A stretch of 64,000 nucleotides of DNA, from the NCBI RefSeq assembly GCF_004283755.1, contig NZ_SHMH01000002.1, forward strand, positions 62,001 through 126,000, written 5' to 3'. Origin of the DNA: Pseudoxanthomonas winnipegensis (GTDB lineage: Bacteria > Pseudomonadota > Gammaproteobacteria > Xanthomonadales > Xanthomonadaceae). Position 1 is the first letter of the stretch. Each line of letters begins with the position of its first letter. The notes under the pieces were generated by a model. The model was not told the origin of the DNA. It saw nothing but the letters and a program-made list of their open reading frames with translations, and did no database searches. Positions 29,768-38,828 of this stretch are shown piece by piece. The translations under genes were made by a program, and so were the position numbers.

Positions 29768-29836
29768 GCCGGACCCGTTTCACCCATTTAGCGTCACCAC
29801 CACCTCTCCATTCAATTTTCAACAAAGGTAAGCGTC

Positions 29837-30592
29837 ATGCTGCAGGAAACTCTGATCGCCGCCGCTTCGGGGGGCAACAACGCCGCTGCTGCCCTGAACC
29901 AGATGGGCTTCTCCCACCTGATCCACGAAATGACCTCCAACCCGGGCGCCTTCGTGGTGTCGTGGGTGGTGCTGCTGACGCTGGTCTTCATGTCGGCCGG
30001 TTCCTGGTACTGGACCATCGTCAACATCATCAAGGCCGTGCGTCTGCGTTCGCAGGCCGACCGCGTGACCACCGCGTTCTGGGAAACCCCCAACGCGCAG
30101 GACGCGATCCGCGTGATGGAAGAGCAGCCGCGTAACGAGCCGTTCTCCAAGATCGCCCTGGACGCCGCCCAGGCCGCCGCGCACCACCAGCGCGCCGAGT
30201 CCACCGGTGCCGGTGAGACGCTGAGCCGTTCGGAATTCGTCGACCGCGCCCTGCGCCAGGCCGTCACCCGCGAGAGCACCAAGATCCAGAGCGGCATGAT
30301 CTGGCTGGCGACCGTCGGCGCGACCGCCCCGTTCGTGGGTCTGCTGGGTACGGTGTGGGGCATCTACGGCGCCCTGATCCGCATCGGTGCCACCGGCAAC
30401 GCCGGCATCGACGCGGTGGCCGGCCCGGTGGGTGAGGCGCTGATCATGACCGCCATCGGTCTGTTCGTCGCGATCCCGGCCGTGTTCGCCTACAACTTCT
30501 TCAGCAAGCTCAACGCGACCACCATCGCCAAGTTCGACACGTTCGCGCACGACCTGCACGACTTCTTCGCCACCGGCGCCCGCGTGCGCTGA
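29837..30592 (+). CDS. exbB: TonB-system proton channel subunit ExbB
   Basis: A 251-residue MotA/TolQ/ExbB-family protein. Three membrane helices are visible (about 37-57, 155-178 and 195-220), with the conserved WLATVGATAPFVGLLGTVWG and ALIMTAIGLFVAIPAVFAYN sequences lining the proton channel. It forms a pentamer around ExbD and energises TonB. AAAGGTAAG precedes the ATG at 29837. The N-terminal extension before helix 1 is periplasmic. Confidence 0.96.
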   Translation: MLQETLIAAASGGNNAAAALNQMGFSHLIHEMTSNPGAFVVSWVVLLTLVFMSAGSWYWTIVNIIKAVRLRSQADRVTTAFWETPNAQDAIRVMEEQPRNEPFSKIALDAAQAAAHHQRAESTGAGETLSRSEFVDRALRQAVTRESTKIQSGMIWLATVGATAPFVGLLGTVWGIYGALIRIGATGNAGIDAVAGPVGEALIMTAIGLFVAIPAVFAYNFFSKLNATTIAKFDTFAHDLHDFFATGARVR

Positions 30593-30635
30593 TCCGGCCT
30601 AGACACGAACTTACCGACAGGTATCCGGAGGCCAC

Positions 30636-31067
<432 letters not shown>

Positions 31068-31070
31068 TCC

Positions 31071-31481
31071 ATGGCCTTTAGCAGTGGAAGTGGCAAGGGC
31101 GCCATGGCCGAGATCAACGTGACGCCGTTGATCGACGTCATGCTGGTGCTGTTGATCATCTTCATCGTGACCGCGCCGATCATGACCTACCCGATCGACG
31201 TCGCCCTGCCGCAGCGGTCGCAGACGCCGCCGCCGACGACAGAGCCGCCGCCGCCGATCGATCTGCGGATCGACGCGTCCAACACGATCTACTGGAACAA
31301 CAATCCGGTGGCCGTGAGCGCGTTGCAGAGCATGATGGAGAACGAGGTCCAGAAGGATCCGACCAACCAGCCGCAGCTGCGCATCGACGCCAATCCGGAC
31401 TCCCAGTACGAGACGATGGCCCAGGTGCTCGCCGCCGCCAAGAACGCGCAGATGATGAAGATCGGTTTCATGCAGCAGTAA
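31071..31481 (+). CDS. exbD2: TonB-system subunit ExbD (copy 2)
   Basis: A 136-residue ExbD paralogue starting 4 bases after exbD1, with membrane helix [20 protein letters not shown] (Asp22) and a distinct, Pro/Thr-rich periplasmic linker. In Xanthomonas campestris a second ExbD in the same position is reported to be dispensable for iron uptake but needed for some plant interactions. Whether that applies here is unknown. Followed by a terminator. Confidence 0.94.
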   Translation: MAFSSGSGKGAMAEINVTPLIDVMLVLLIIFIVTAPIMTYPIDVALPQRSQTPPPTTEPPPPIDLRIDASNTIYWNNNPVAVSALQSMMENEVQKDPTNQPQLRIDANPDSQYETMAQVLAAAKNAQMMKIGFMQQ

Positions 31482-31509
31482 TCGATCGGCTTCGTTCGCC
31501 AGTTCGCTT

Positions 31510-31543
31510 CGACGCCGCTCCGCAAGGGGCGGCGTCGTCGTTT
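31510..31543 (+). terminator. Terminator of the tonB-exbBDD operon
   Basis: A 12-bp stem CGACGCCGCTCC / GGGGCGGCGTCG (31510-31521, 31526-31537, one wobble pair) with loop GCAA is followed by TCGTTT. The T tract is short but the stem is strong and the position, 28 bases after exbD2, is right. Confidence 0.7.
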
Positions 31544-31676
31544 GTGCGGCGCGCGGCTGCAAGTTGCGTCCGGTCGGATCTGTTCCCGCCGGGTGTGCTG
31601 CAAGAGACGCAACGCGATGCATGGGGCGTCGAGCCCCGCCGGGATATCAGCACATCACCACGGACCATTTGCCAGA

Positions 31677-31727
31677 ATGAAATTTCGCCCTTCTACTTTC
31701 CGGCCCTTACGCCTGCGCAGCCCGTGA
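31677..31727 (+). CDS. Possible 16-codon leader peptide overlapping metN
   Basis: ATG at 31677 opens a frame MKFRPSTFRPLRLRSP that ends in TGA at 31725-31727, overlapping the GTG start of metN (GTGA). No Shine-Dalgarno precedes metN itself, so reading this frame could bring ribosomes to the metN start. It might equally be chance. A CAGAAT sequence just before it could be a -10. No methionine-rich or riboswitch-like feature was seen in the 186 bases between the exbD2 terminator and metN. Confidence 0.3.
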   Translation: MKFRPSTFRPLRLRSP

Positions 31728-32719
31728 TTTCCTTCCAGCACGTCAGCAAGTCCTACCGCAGCGGCGGCCGCGAGATCCACGCCCTGCGCGGCATCGATCT
31801 GGAAGTCCACCGCGGCGAGGTGCTGGGCGTGATCGGCCACTCGGGCGCGGGCAAGTCGTCTCTGCTGCGCCTGATCAACGGCCTGGAAACGCCGACCTCG
31901 GGCGCGGTGCTGGTCGAAGGGCAGGCCGTGGACCCGAAGGCCAAGGCCGCGCTGATCGCGCTGCGGCGCCGGATCGGGATGATCTTCCAGCACTTCAACC
32001 TGCTCAGCGCGCAGACCGCCGCGGGCAATGTCGCGTTTCCGCTGCGCCTGGCGGGCCTGCCGCAGGCCCAGGTCGAGGCGCGGGTGCGCGAACTGCTGGC
32101 GCGGGTCGGGCTGGAGCAGCAGGCCACGGCGTATCCGGCGCAGCTGTCCGGCGGGCAGAAGCAGCGGGTCGGCATCGCGCGTGCGCTGGCGACCGGGCCT
32201 TCGATCCTGCTGTGCGACGAGGCGACCAGTGCGCTGGATCCGCAGACCACCGCCTCGGTGCTGGACCTGCTGTCCGACCTCAATCGCGAGCTCGGGCTCA
32301 CCATCGTGCTGATCACCCACGAGATGGAAGTGGTGCGCCGCATCTGCGACCGCGTCGTCGTGCTGGATGGCGGCCGCGTGGTGGAGCAGGGAGCGGTCAG
32401 CGAGGTGTTCCTGCATCCGCGGCATCCGACGACGCGGACTTTCCTGCACGAGGATGCGGCCGGGGTCGAGCGCATCCGCGCTGGCGAGGGGCAGCAGTTG
32501 CTGCGGGTGACCCTGGTGGGCGAGCAGGTCCATTCCCCGGTGCTGGGCGCGACCCTGCGCGCGCTGGGCGCCGAGTACTTCATCACCTCCGGCCGCGTCG
32601 ATACGCTCAAGCACCTGCCGTATGGCCAGGTCACGCTGTCGGTGGACGCGCAGCTGAGCGACGCGGTCGTGCAGCGGCTGGCCGAGCAGGGCGTCCACGC
32701 CCAGGCGGTGACGCCGTGA
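31724..32719 (+). CDS. metN: Methionine ABC transporter ATP-binding protein MetN
   Basis: A 331-residue ATPase of the D-/L-methionine importer. Walker A GHSGAGKS (38-45), LSGGQKQR signature, Walker B ILLCDEAT, H-loop ITHEME and a C-terminal NIL regulatory domain (about 255-331) that in E. coli binds methionine and inhibits transport. GTG at 31724 gives MISFQHVSKSYRSGG, the normal beginning; longer in-frame readings upstream are unlike the family. Its stop overlaps the metI start (GTGA). Confidence 0.93.
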   Translation: MISFQHVSKSYRSGGREIHALRGIDLEVHRGEVLGVIGHSGAGKSSLLRLINGLETPTSGAVLVEGQAVDPKAKAALIALRRRIGMIFQHFNLLSAQTAAGNVAFPLRLAGLPQAQVEARVRELLARVGLEQQATAYPAQLSGGQKQRVGIARALATGPSILLCDEATSALDPQTTASVLDLLSDLNRELGLTIVLITHEMEVVRRICDRVVVLDGGRVVEQGAVSEVFLHPRHPTTRTFLHEDAAGVERIRAGEGQQLLRVTLVGEQVHSPVLGATLRALGAEYFITSGRVDTLKHLPYGQVTLSVDAQLSDAVVQRLAEQGVHAQAVTP

Positions 32720-33405
32720 TCGGACTGCTGCCGGCCGGCTGGTTCTCGCATTTGGATGCGCAGAAGTGGGGCGAGATCGCCATTGCGCTGAAGGACACGC
32801 TGGTGATGCTCGGGCTCGCGTTCCCGCTGACGCTGGCTGTGGGCATCCCGCTGGGGCTGGTGCTGTTCCTGACCGGGCGCCAGCAGCCAGGCGCCCGGCC
32901 CGTGCTCAACGCCATCGTCGCCTTCGTGGTCAACGTGCTGCGCTCGGTGCCCTTCATCCTGCTGATGATCTGCCTGATCCCCATCACGCTGTGGGTGGCC
33001 GGCACGTCGCTGGGCGTCAAGGGCGCCATCCTGCCGCTGGTGGTGGGCGCCGCGCCGTTCTACGCGCGCCTGGTGGAATCGGCCCTGAGCGAAGTGGACC
33101 GCGGCGTGCTGGAGGCCAGCCAGGCCATGGGCGCGACCACGCACCAGCTGATCCTGCGCGTGCTGCTGCCCGAGGCGCTGCCGGGCCTGATCGCCGGCGC
33201 CACCGTCACCGCGATCGCGCTGATCGGCTTCACCGCGATGGGCGGTGCGATCGGCTCGGGTGGTCTGGGCGACCTGGCTTATCGCGAGGGCTATCTGCGC
33301 TCGCACACCGACGTGGCCGTGGTCACCGTCGTGCTGCTGGTGGCGATGGTGCAGCTGGTCCAGGTCGCCGGTGAGCGCCTGGCCGCGCGTTTCAACCATC
33401 GCTGA
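32716..33405 (+). CDS. metI: Methionine ABC transporter permease MetI
   Basis: A 229-residue permease with five membrane helices and the EAA coupling loop (EASQAMGATTHQLILRVLLPEALPG at about 134-158). It forms the membrane channel with MetN. The GTG start at 32716 overlaps the metN stop, so translation is coupled. Length and order (metN-metI-metQ) are standard. Confidence 0.93.
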   Translation: MIGLLPAGWFSHLDAQKWGEIAIALKDTLVMLGLAFPLTLAVGIPLGLVLFLTGRQQPGARPVLNAIVAFVVNVLRSVPFILLMICLIPITLWVAGTSLGVKGAILPLVVGAAPFYARLVESALSEVDRGVLEASQAMGATTHQLILRVLLPEALPGLIAGATVTAIALIGFTAMGGAIGSGGLGDLAYREGYLRSHTDVAVVTVVLLVAMVQLVQVAGERLAARFNHR

Positions 33406-33433
33406 GATCTTCTCCCTCAACCCTGGAATCTCC

Positions 33434-34240
33434 ATGAACCTCCTGCGACTTCTTGGCGTGCTGACCACCCTGGCGCTGGCCGGCTGCGGCAACGGCACGC
33501 CCTCCACCGGTGATGCGCACAGCGCGCCGCTCACTGTCGCCGCCACGGCGGTGCCGCACGCGGAGATCCTGGAGGTCGTCAAGCCGATCCTGGCCAAGGA
33601 AGGCGTGGCGCTGGACATCAAGGTCTTCAACGACTATGTCCAGCCCAACGATCAGGTCGTGCAGGGGCACATCGACGTGAACTACTTCCAGACCGAGCCG
33701 TATCTGGCGGCCTACAACAAGGATCGGGGCACCGATCTGCAGACCATTGTCGGTGTGCACATCGAGCCGTTCGGCGCCTATTCGCGCCGCTTCAAGTCGC
33801 TCGATGCGCTTCCCAACGGCGCCGATGTGGTGATCCCCAACGACCCCAGCAACAACAGCCGGGCGCTGATCCTGCTGGACAAGTTCGGCGTGATCAAACT
33901 CAAGGATCCGGGCAATCCGCTGTCCACGCTGCGCGACATCGTGGCCAACCCCAAGCAGCTCAAGTTCCGCGAGCTGGACTCGGCGATGCTGCCGCGCGTG
34001 CTGGACCAGGTGGACCTGGCGCTGATCAACACCAACTACGCGCTGGACGCGGGCCTGGATCCCACCCGCGACGCGCTGGCCATCGAAAGCCGCGACTCGC
34101 CCTACGTCAATTTCCTGGTCGGCCTGCCCGCCGCCAAGGACGACCCGCGCGTGCAGAAGCTCGCCAAGGCGCTGACCGGGCCCGAGGTGCGCGCCTTCAT
34201 CGAGTCCAAGTACAAGGGCGCGGTGCTGCCGGCGTTCTGA
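33434..34240 (+). CDS. metQ: Methionine-binding lipoprotein MetQ
   Basis: A 268-residue NlpA-family solute-binding lipoprotein: signal MNLLRLLGVLTTLALAGC with Cys18, then the NlpA fold (AATAVPHAEILEVVKPILAK, NYFQTEPYLAAYNK, PNDPSNNSRALILL, INTNYALDAGL). It delivers methionine to MetNI. Start at the ATG 33434, 28 bases after metI. metNIQ stands between exbD2 and pdxJ, which are adjacent in Xanthomonas as remembered. Confidence 0.94.
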   Translation: MNLLRLLGVLTTLALAGCGNGTPSTGDAHSAPLTVAATAVPHAEILEVVKPILAKEGVALDIKVFNDYVQPNDQVVQGHIDVNYFQTEPYLAAYNKDRGTDLQTIVGVHIEPFGAYSRRFKSLDALPNGADVVIPNDPSNNSRALILLDKFGVIKLKDPGNPLSTLRDIVANPKQLKFRELDSAMLPRVLDQVDLALINTNYALDAGLDPTRDALAIESRDSPYVNFLVGLPAAKDDPRVQKLAKALTGPEVRAFIESKYKGAVLPAF

Positions 34241-34273
34241 AGGGCGCCGGCCCATCGAGGTGATGGAATCAGC

Positions 34274-34396
34274 GTGCAGCAAAACCCGCGGCAGCGGATC
34301 GAAAGCGCGGATCTTGCGCCCGATCGCATGAGTCTGGCGCTGGCGGATGTGCTGGACGGGAAGAACTTCGGCAGGCGGATGGTCAGGCTCGACTGA
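34274..34396 (+). pseudogene. C-terminal remnant of an MDR-family NADP-dependent oxidoreductase
   Basis: The frame ending at TGA 34394-34396 reads ...RMSLALADVLDGKNFGRRMVRLD, very like the C-terminal end of medium-chain (quinone/2-alkenal reductase) oxidoreductases (typically LxxLLEGKNFGKxVVRL). No catalytic or cofactor domain precedes it; only about 40 codons remain between metQ and the stop. I read it as the tail of a deleted gene. The match is short, so confidence is limited. Confidence 0.42.
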
Positions 34397-34506
34397 GTCG
34401 CGCGGTTTGCCATGAGCTCATGCGTGCTCGGAATTTGTCGCGGCGCATGCCTCAGGGTTTACTGGAGCTGCGATCCACGTGACGCGCCCCTTGGGTTGGG
34501 GGAAGG

Positions 34507-34550
34507 GCTGCACCAGTCGTCGCCTTGTGGGAGGCGGCGGCTGGTGCAGC
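34507..34550. repeat. 19-bp hairpin with 6-base loop
   Basis: 34507-34525 pairs with 34532-34550 over 19 contiguous positions (GCTGCACCAG...CTGGTGCAGC outer part perfect; two G-U pairs inside on the plus-strand RNA). The apex CTTGTGGGAGG resembles GTGGGAG-type REP sequences of other gammaproteobacteria. It could be a decayed REP or a small RNA hairpin. Confidence 0.6.
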
Positions 34551-34705
34551 AGGCTGTCGCGCTGCTGAGCTCCGTGGATTTCTCTTTCGCCTGTTCGACA
34601 TCGTGCGCCGACTACGCTGCGCTGATTGGTGTGCTTGATCGGTTCGGCTTCGGTTCTTCTCGCGGTTGACGATTGCGGCGTGTGCGCTTGCTGGCTTCGG
34701 TGGGG

Positions 34706-34818
34706 GCAGCGGGCCGGCGGGCGGCGTCCGCTTATCCCTCAATCAGGGCATCCTGCCCTGATTGGGGCGCTCGGCATCCTGCCTCGCTCGTCGCGGCCAC
34801 CGCCCGCCGGCCCGCTGC
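34706..34818. repeat. Nested inverted repeats (19-bp outer, 11-bp inner)
   Basis: The outer arms 34706-34724 and 34800-34818 are a perfect 19-base inverted repeat (GCAGCGGGCCGGCGGGCGG and its complement). Inside, 34740-34750 and 34754-34764 form a perfect 11-bp hairpin CAATCAGGGCA/TGCCCTGATTG with loop TCC. The motif GCATCCTGCC occurs twice between the arms. The compact 113-base element looks like a mobile or dispersed foldback. Confidence 0.65.
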
Positions 34819-34959
34819 GGCGCGTCATGTCAGGGGCTTCGACGCGAAGAAGCCTCGATCCATCCGCCGCGCCACGCTGCCGGCATCAAAGCCGCTTGGT
34901 TACCGATTCACGGCTGTGTGCAGGTCGCGCTCGGATCGTGGCGTGCGTGCTTGGCGGTG

Positions 34960-35736
34960 TCAGGGCTGCGGGGCGGCGCCGGTGATGGCGAGGTAGCGGC
35001 GCACGGTGGTGTCCAGGCCGTCGTAGAGGGCTTCGGAGATCAGGGCGTGGCCGATGGAGACTTCCTGCACGTGGGGCACGGTGTCTAGGAACAGGCCCAG
35101 GTTGTCCTGGCTCAGGTCGTGGCCGGCATTGACGCCCAGGCCGAGCGCCTGGGCGGCGCGGGCGGTGGCGGCGAAGGCGTCGAGCGCCGGTTGCGGCGTG
35201 CCTGCGGCGCAGGCCTCGGCGTAGGGGCCGGTGTAGAGCTCGATGCGGTCGGCGCCCATCGCGGCGGCCTGCGCCAGTTCGCGGCAGCCGGCGTCGACGA
35301 ACAGGCTGACGCGGCAGCCCAGCGCCTTGAACTGGGCCACCAGCGGTGCCAGGCGCGCGCCGTCCCGGGCGAAATCGAAGCCGTGGTCGGAGGTGAGCTG
35401 GCCGTCGGCATCGGGCACCAGGGTGACCTGGGCCGGGCGGACCTGTTCGCACAGCGCGACCAGGCCGGGATAGCCGGGCCTGGGGGGTGCGAAGGGATTG
35501 CCCTCGACGTTGAACTCGACCTGGAACTGCGCGGTCAGCGCGGCCAGGGCGATGACGTCCTCGGCGGTGATGTGGCGCCGGTCGGGGCGCGGATGCACGG
35601 TGATGCCCTGGGCGCCGGCCGACAGGCAGGTGCGCGCGGCGTGCAGCACGTCGGGCTCCTCGCCGCCGCGCGAGTTGCGCAGCACGGCGATCTTGTTGAC
35701 GTTGACGCTCAGGGCGGTGCGCGGCTCAGGGGCCAT
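34960..35736 (-). CDS. pdxJ: Pyridoxine 5'-phosphate synthase
   Basis: A 258-residue TIM-barrel enzyme that condenses 3-amino-2-oxopropyl phosphate with deoxyxylulose 5-phosphate to make pyridoxine 5'-phosphate. Family sequences [69 protein letters not shown] and [16 protein letters not shown] are all visible. Its ATG (35736) lies 11 bases inside the end of the upstream membrane-protein gene, so the two are co-transcribed. Confidence 0.96.
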   Translation of the reverse strand: MAPEPRTALSVNVNKIAVLRNSRGGEEPDVLHAARTCLSAGAQGITVHPRPDRRHITAEDVIALAALTAQFQVEFNVEGNPFAPPRPGYPGLVALCEQVRPAQVTLVPDADGQLTSDHGFDFARDGARLAPLVAQFKALGCRVSLFVDAGCRELAQAAAMGADRIELYTGPYAEACAAGTPQPALDAFAATARAAQALGLGVNAGHDLSQDNLGLFLDTVPHVQEVSIGHALISEALYDGLDTTVRRYLAITGAAPQP

Positions 35737-35995
35737 TGCGCGGGTCCACGGTGGGGGCCTGTTCGGCGGCCTTGCGCGCCTTGGCCTGTTCGCGCAGGCG
35801 GTGCAGTTCGACCGGGTCGATCATGCCGCGGCCATCGGCGCTGCCGTTGCCGGCGCGGGCGGCGTACCAGCCCAGTGCCCAGGCCACCAGCAGGCCGAGC
35901 GCGGCCAGCAGCATCACCACCATCAGCGCCATCGACGTGGTGCGCAGGGCCACGCCCATCGCGCCCAGCGAAAGCAGCAGAAAGAGCCAGTACAT
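35726..35995 (-). CDS. Small two-helix membrane protein upstream of pdxJ
   Basis: An 89-residue protein with two N-terminal membrane helices (about 3-17 and 22-45) and a polar C-terminal tail with [21 protein letters not shown] do not recognise a function. Its 3' end overlaps pdxJ by 11 bases. A TAGAAT box at 36033-36028 may be the promoter of the pair. Confidence 0.7.
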   Translation of the reverse strand: MYWLFLLLSLGAMGVALRTTSMALMVVMLLAALGLLVAWALGWYAARAGNGSADGRGMIDPVELHRLREQAKARKAAEQAPTVDPRNGP

Positions 35996-36027
35996 GGGAT
36001 ACCGCGCAGGCCGGGAGGACGGCCTGG

Positions 36028-36033
36028 ATTCTA
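36028..36033 (-). promoter_or_regulatory. Probable -10 of the membrane protein-pdxJ operon
   Basis: TAGAAT on the minus strand, 32 bases before the ATG at 35995. No convincing -35. Confidence 0.4.
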
Positions 36034-36067
36034 CCGTCCCGTGCGCGCGGCGGGCGCTGCCGCCGCG

Positions 36068-37522
36068 CTAGAGCAGGGGCGAGGCCAGGCGGGCCAGGGC
36101 CTCGGGCAGGCGGTTGCGCCACAGCGAGCGGTTGCGGGCGTTGTGTACGGGCGTGGCGCTGGCGAACTCGCCTTCCAGCAGCGTGGCCAGGCGGCGGCCG
36201 AAGCCCTCGTCGCGGAACAGCAGGCCGACCTCGAAGTTCAGCCGGAAGCTGCGGTGGTCGAAGTTGGCGCTGCCCAGCACGGCCAGGCGCTCGTCGCACA
36301 GCAGGGCCTTGGTATGCAGCATGCGCGGGCCGTATTCGTAGACCTTGACCCCGGCGGCCAGCAGCTCGTCGAAGTAGGAGCGTGCGGCGTAGGTGACGAA
36401 GCGCGAGTCGCTGAGCTTGGGCACCAGCAGGCGCACGTCCAGGCCGGCCAGCGCGGCCGAGGTCAGCGCCATCATCGCCGCCTCGCCAGGCACGAAGTAG
36501 GGCGTCACCAGCCAGACGCGCTCGTCGGCGTCGTGGATCGCGCCGACCTGCAGGCGGTGGATGGCCTCCCAGTCCGAGTCCGGCCCGGAGGTCAGCACCT
36601 GCACGGGAATCTCGCCCGGTGGCGCGTCTTCCTTCGGCGCCCATAGCACGGTGCCGGCGAAGTCGGCGCGGCCCTGGCCGCTGGCGTAGATCCAGTCCTC
36701 GACGAACACCTGCTGCAGGCCGCGCACGACTTCGCCCTCCACGCGCAGGTGCAGGTCACGGTAGGCGTCGGCGCGCAGGGCGTCGTTCTCCTCGTCGGTG
36801 ATGTTGATGCCACCGGCGAAGCCGACCGTGCCGTCGATCACCACGATCTTGCGGTGCGTGCGCAGGTTGACCCAGGGCCGGCTGAAGGGCTTGAACTGGG
36901 TCGGGTGGAACCAGCACTGCTCGCCGCCGGCGTCCAGCAGCGGCTTGAGGAAGCGCCGGTTGGCCTTGCCGGCGCCGACCGCGTCGAGCAGCAGGCGCAC
37001 GCGCACGCCGGCGCGGGCGCGCTCGATCAGCGCATCGCGCACGCGCGTGCCGGTGCGGTCGCGCTCGAAGATGTAGTACTCCAGGTGCACGTGGTTGGTG
37101 GCGGCGGCGATGGCCGCCAGCAGCGCCTCGTAGGTGGCCGCGCCATCGACCAGCAGGTCCGCGCGCGTGGCCCAGGAGGGCGGCAGGCCGGTCACCGCCT
37201 GGCCGAGCAGGGCCAGCTCGGTGCACAGCTGGTCGGGCGGGCAGATCGCCTCGTGCGCGTCCATGCCGTCGCGCGAGCGGTGGCGGCGCAGGCGCTGGCG
37301 CTTGATCTTCTGCGGGCCCAGCGCGAAGTAGATCAGGAAGCCGATGTAGGGCAGGGCGGCCAGCGACAGCAGCCAGCTGAGCGTGGCCGCCGGCTCGCGC
37401 TTCTGCAGGATGATCCAGCCGGCCAGCACCAGCAGGTACACCACCCAGGCGGTGGTGAGGTAGGTCTTCAGGTGCGGGATGTCCGCGATGTCGTGCCACA
37501 GCGTGGCGAGTGCGTCGAGCAT
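36068..37522 (-). CDS. cls: Cardiolipin synthase
   Basis: A 484-residue phospholipase D-family enzyme joining two phosphatidylglycerols into cardiolipin at the inner membrane. Two N-terminal membrane helices (about 24-40 and 47-68) precede two HKD motifs: HRKIVVID (His223, Lys225, Asp230) and HTKALLCD (His403, Lys405, Asp410). The ending RNRLPEALARLASPLL is typical. Start at ATG 37522. TACAAT (37534-37529) lies 6 bases ahead, implying a leaderless message and no Shine-Dalgarno. Confidence 0.95.
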   Translation of the reverse strand: MLDALATLWHDIADIPHLKTYLTTAWVVYLLVLAGWIILQKREPAATLSWLLSLAALPYIGFLIYFALGPQKIKRQRLRRHRSRDGMDAHEAICPPDQLCTELALLGQAVTGLPPSWATRADLLVDGAATYEALLAAIAAATNHVHLEYYIFERDRTGTRVRDALIERARAGVRVRLLLDAVGAGKANRRFLKPLLDAGGEQCWFHPTQFKPFSRPWVNLRTHRKIVVIDGTVGFAGGINITDEENDALRADAYRDLHLRVEGEVVRGLQQVFVEDWIYASGQGRADFAGTVLWAPKEDAPPGEIPVQVLTSGPDSDWEAIHRLQVGAIHDADERVWLVTPYFVPGEAAMMALTSAALAGLDVRLLVPKLSDSRFVTYAARSYFDELLAAGVKVYEYGPRMLHTKALLCDERLAVLGSANFDHRSFRLNFEVGLLFRDEGFGRRLATLLEGEFASATPVHNARNRSLWRNRLPEALARLASPLL

Positions 37523-37528
37523 CGGGCG

Positions 37529-37534
37529 ATTGTA
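37529..37534 (-). promoter_or_regulatory. cls -10 box, leaderless configuration
   Basis: TACAAT on minus ends 6 bases before the cls ATG, so transcription should begin at or within one base of the start codon. No -35 match. Confidence 0.5.
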
Positions 37535-37710
37535 GAAGGCGCGTGCGACGCGCAGGCGACCGAGCGCGGATCTTTGTTGCGCCGCGCCAGCACGGCGGAT
37601 AGGCCGGCCGCGGTTCTTTGTCCCCGCCGGCCGTGTCGGGCCGCAGGCCTTCTTTGTAGCGTGCCTGCCACGGTCGGGCGCTGCCCGGCCATCTCGACGG
37701 AGCTTGATCG

Positions 37711-38823
37711 ATGGTCACGATGAAGGCGGCAGTGGTGCGGGAGCAGGGCGGCAGCTTCGCCATCGAGCAGATCCAGCTGGAGGCGCCGCGCGACAACGAG
37801 GTGTTGGTGCGGATCCTGGGCGTGGGCATGTGCCACACCGATCTGGTGGTGCGCGACCAGTACTTCCCCACGCCGCTGCCGGCCGTGCTCGGGCACGAGG
37901 GTGCGGGCGTGGTCGAACAGGTCGGCGCGGGGGTGACCAAGGTCAAGCCGGGCGACCACGTGGTGCTCAGCTACGCCAGCTGCGGGGTCTGCGCGAACTG
38001 CCAGAAGGGCCTGTACGGCTACTGCCCGGACCTGTACGGGCGCAACTTCAGCGGCGGCCGTCCGGACGGCTCCAGCCCGTGCTGCGATGCGCACGGCCAG
38101 CGCGTGAGCGCCTACTTCTTCGCCCAGTCCTCCTTCGGCGAATACGCCCTGGCGACAGAACGCAACGTGGTGAAGATCCCCGACGATGTGCCGGTGGAGA
38201 TCATGGGCCCGCTGGGTTGCGGCATCCAGACCGGCGCTGGCGCGGTGATCAACGCGCTCAAGCCCGGCGCGGGCACTTCGATCGCGATCTTCGGCGCCGG
38301 CTCGGTCGGCCTGGCCGCGGTGATGGCGGCCAAGGTGGTGGGTTGCACCACGATCATCGCGGTGGACCTCAACGAAGGCCGCCTGGCCCTGGCCAGGGAA
38401 CTGGGCGCCACGCATGCGATCAACGGCCGCGAGGACGCGGTCGCCGCGATCCAGGCCATCACCGGCGAGGGCGTGCAGTACTCGCTCGAATGCACCGGCC
38501 TGCCCAAGGTGCTGCGCCAGGCGGTGGACAGCCTGCGCCTGACCGGCGTGTGCGGGATCATCGGCGTGGCGCCGCTGGGCACCGAGGTGTCGCTGGACAT
38601 CAACGGCCTGCTATTCGGCCGCACGGTGCGCGGCATCATCGAGGGCGACAGCGTGCCGGACGTGTTCATCCCGCAGCTGGTGGACCTGTGGAAGCAGGGC
38701 CGCTTCCCGTTCGACCGGCTGATCCGCAAGTACCCGCTGTCGCAGATCGACGCGGCCGCGCACGCCTCCGAATCCGGCGAGGTGCTCAAGGCGGTGCTGA
38801 TCCCCGAGGGGGCGGGAGCCTGA
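37711..38823 (+). CDS. Zinc-dependent NAD(P)-alcohol dehydrogenase (aryl/benzyl-alcohol type)
   Basis: A 370-residue medium-chain dehydrogenase. Catalytic zinc: Cys41 (MCHTDL) and His62 (GHEGAG); structural zinc: Cys91, 94, 97 and 105; an extra Cys pair in SSPCCD; nucleotide site GAGSVGLAAV. Sequence style (CGIQTGAGAVINALKPG, ECTGLPKVLRQAVD) is that of benzyl- or aryl-alcohol dehydrogenases. GGAG at 37699-37702 supports the ATG at 37711. It begins a plus-strand run with an acyl-CoA ligase and an aldehyde dehydrogenase, suggesting stepwise oxidation of an alcohol. The exact substrate is not known. Confidence 0.88.
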   Translation: MVTMKAAVVREQGGSFAIEQIQLEAPRDNEVLVRILGVGMCHTDLVVRDQYFPTPLPAVLGHEGAGVVEQVGAGVTKVKPGDHVVLSYASCGVCANCQKGLYGYCPDLYGRNFSGGRPDGSSPCCDAHGQRVSAYFFAQSSFGEYALATERNVVKIPDDVPVEIMGPLGCGIQTGAGAVINALKPGAGTSIAIFGAGSVGLAAVMAAKVVGCTTIIAVDLNEGRLALARELGATHAINGREDAVAAIQAITGEGVQYSLECTGLPKVLRQAVDSLRLTGVCGIIGVAPLGTEVSLDINGLLFGRTVRGIIEGDSVPDVFIPQLVDLWKQGRFPFDRLIRKYPLSQIDAAAHASESGEVLKAVLIPEGAGA

Positions 38824-38828
38824 AGGCC

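Larger units (their letters stand above)
34397..34959. other. Gene-free island between metQ and pdxJ
   Basis: No coding sequence is supported over 560 bases. Two strong foldback structures, listed separately (34507-34550 and 34706-34818), dominate it. Base composition is visibly less GC-rich in places (34571-34680) than neighbouring genes. It may be a graveyard of repeats, or encode a structured RNA. Confidence 0.6.

Noticed and set aside
31544-31723. SAM riboswitch or MetJ operator ahead of metN
   Set aside because: No SAM-I/II-type conserved core and no AGACGTCT-like repeats could be recognised.
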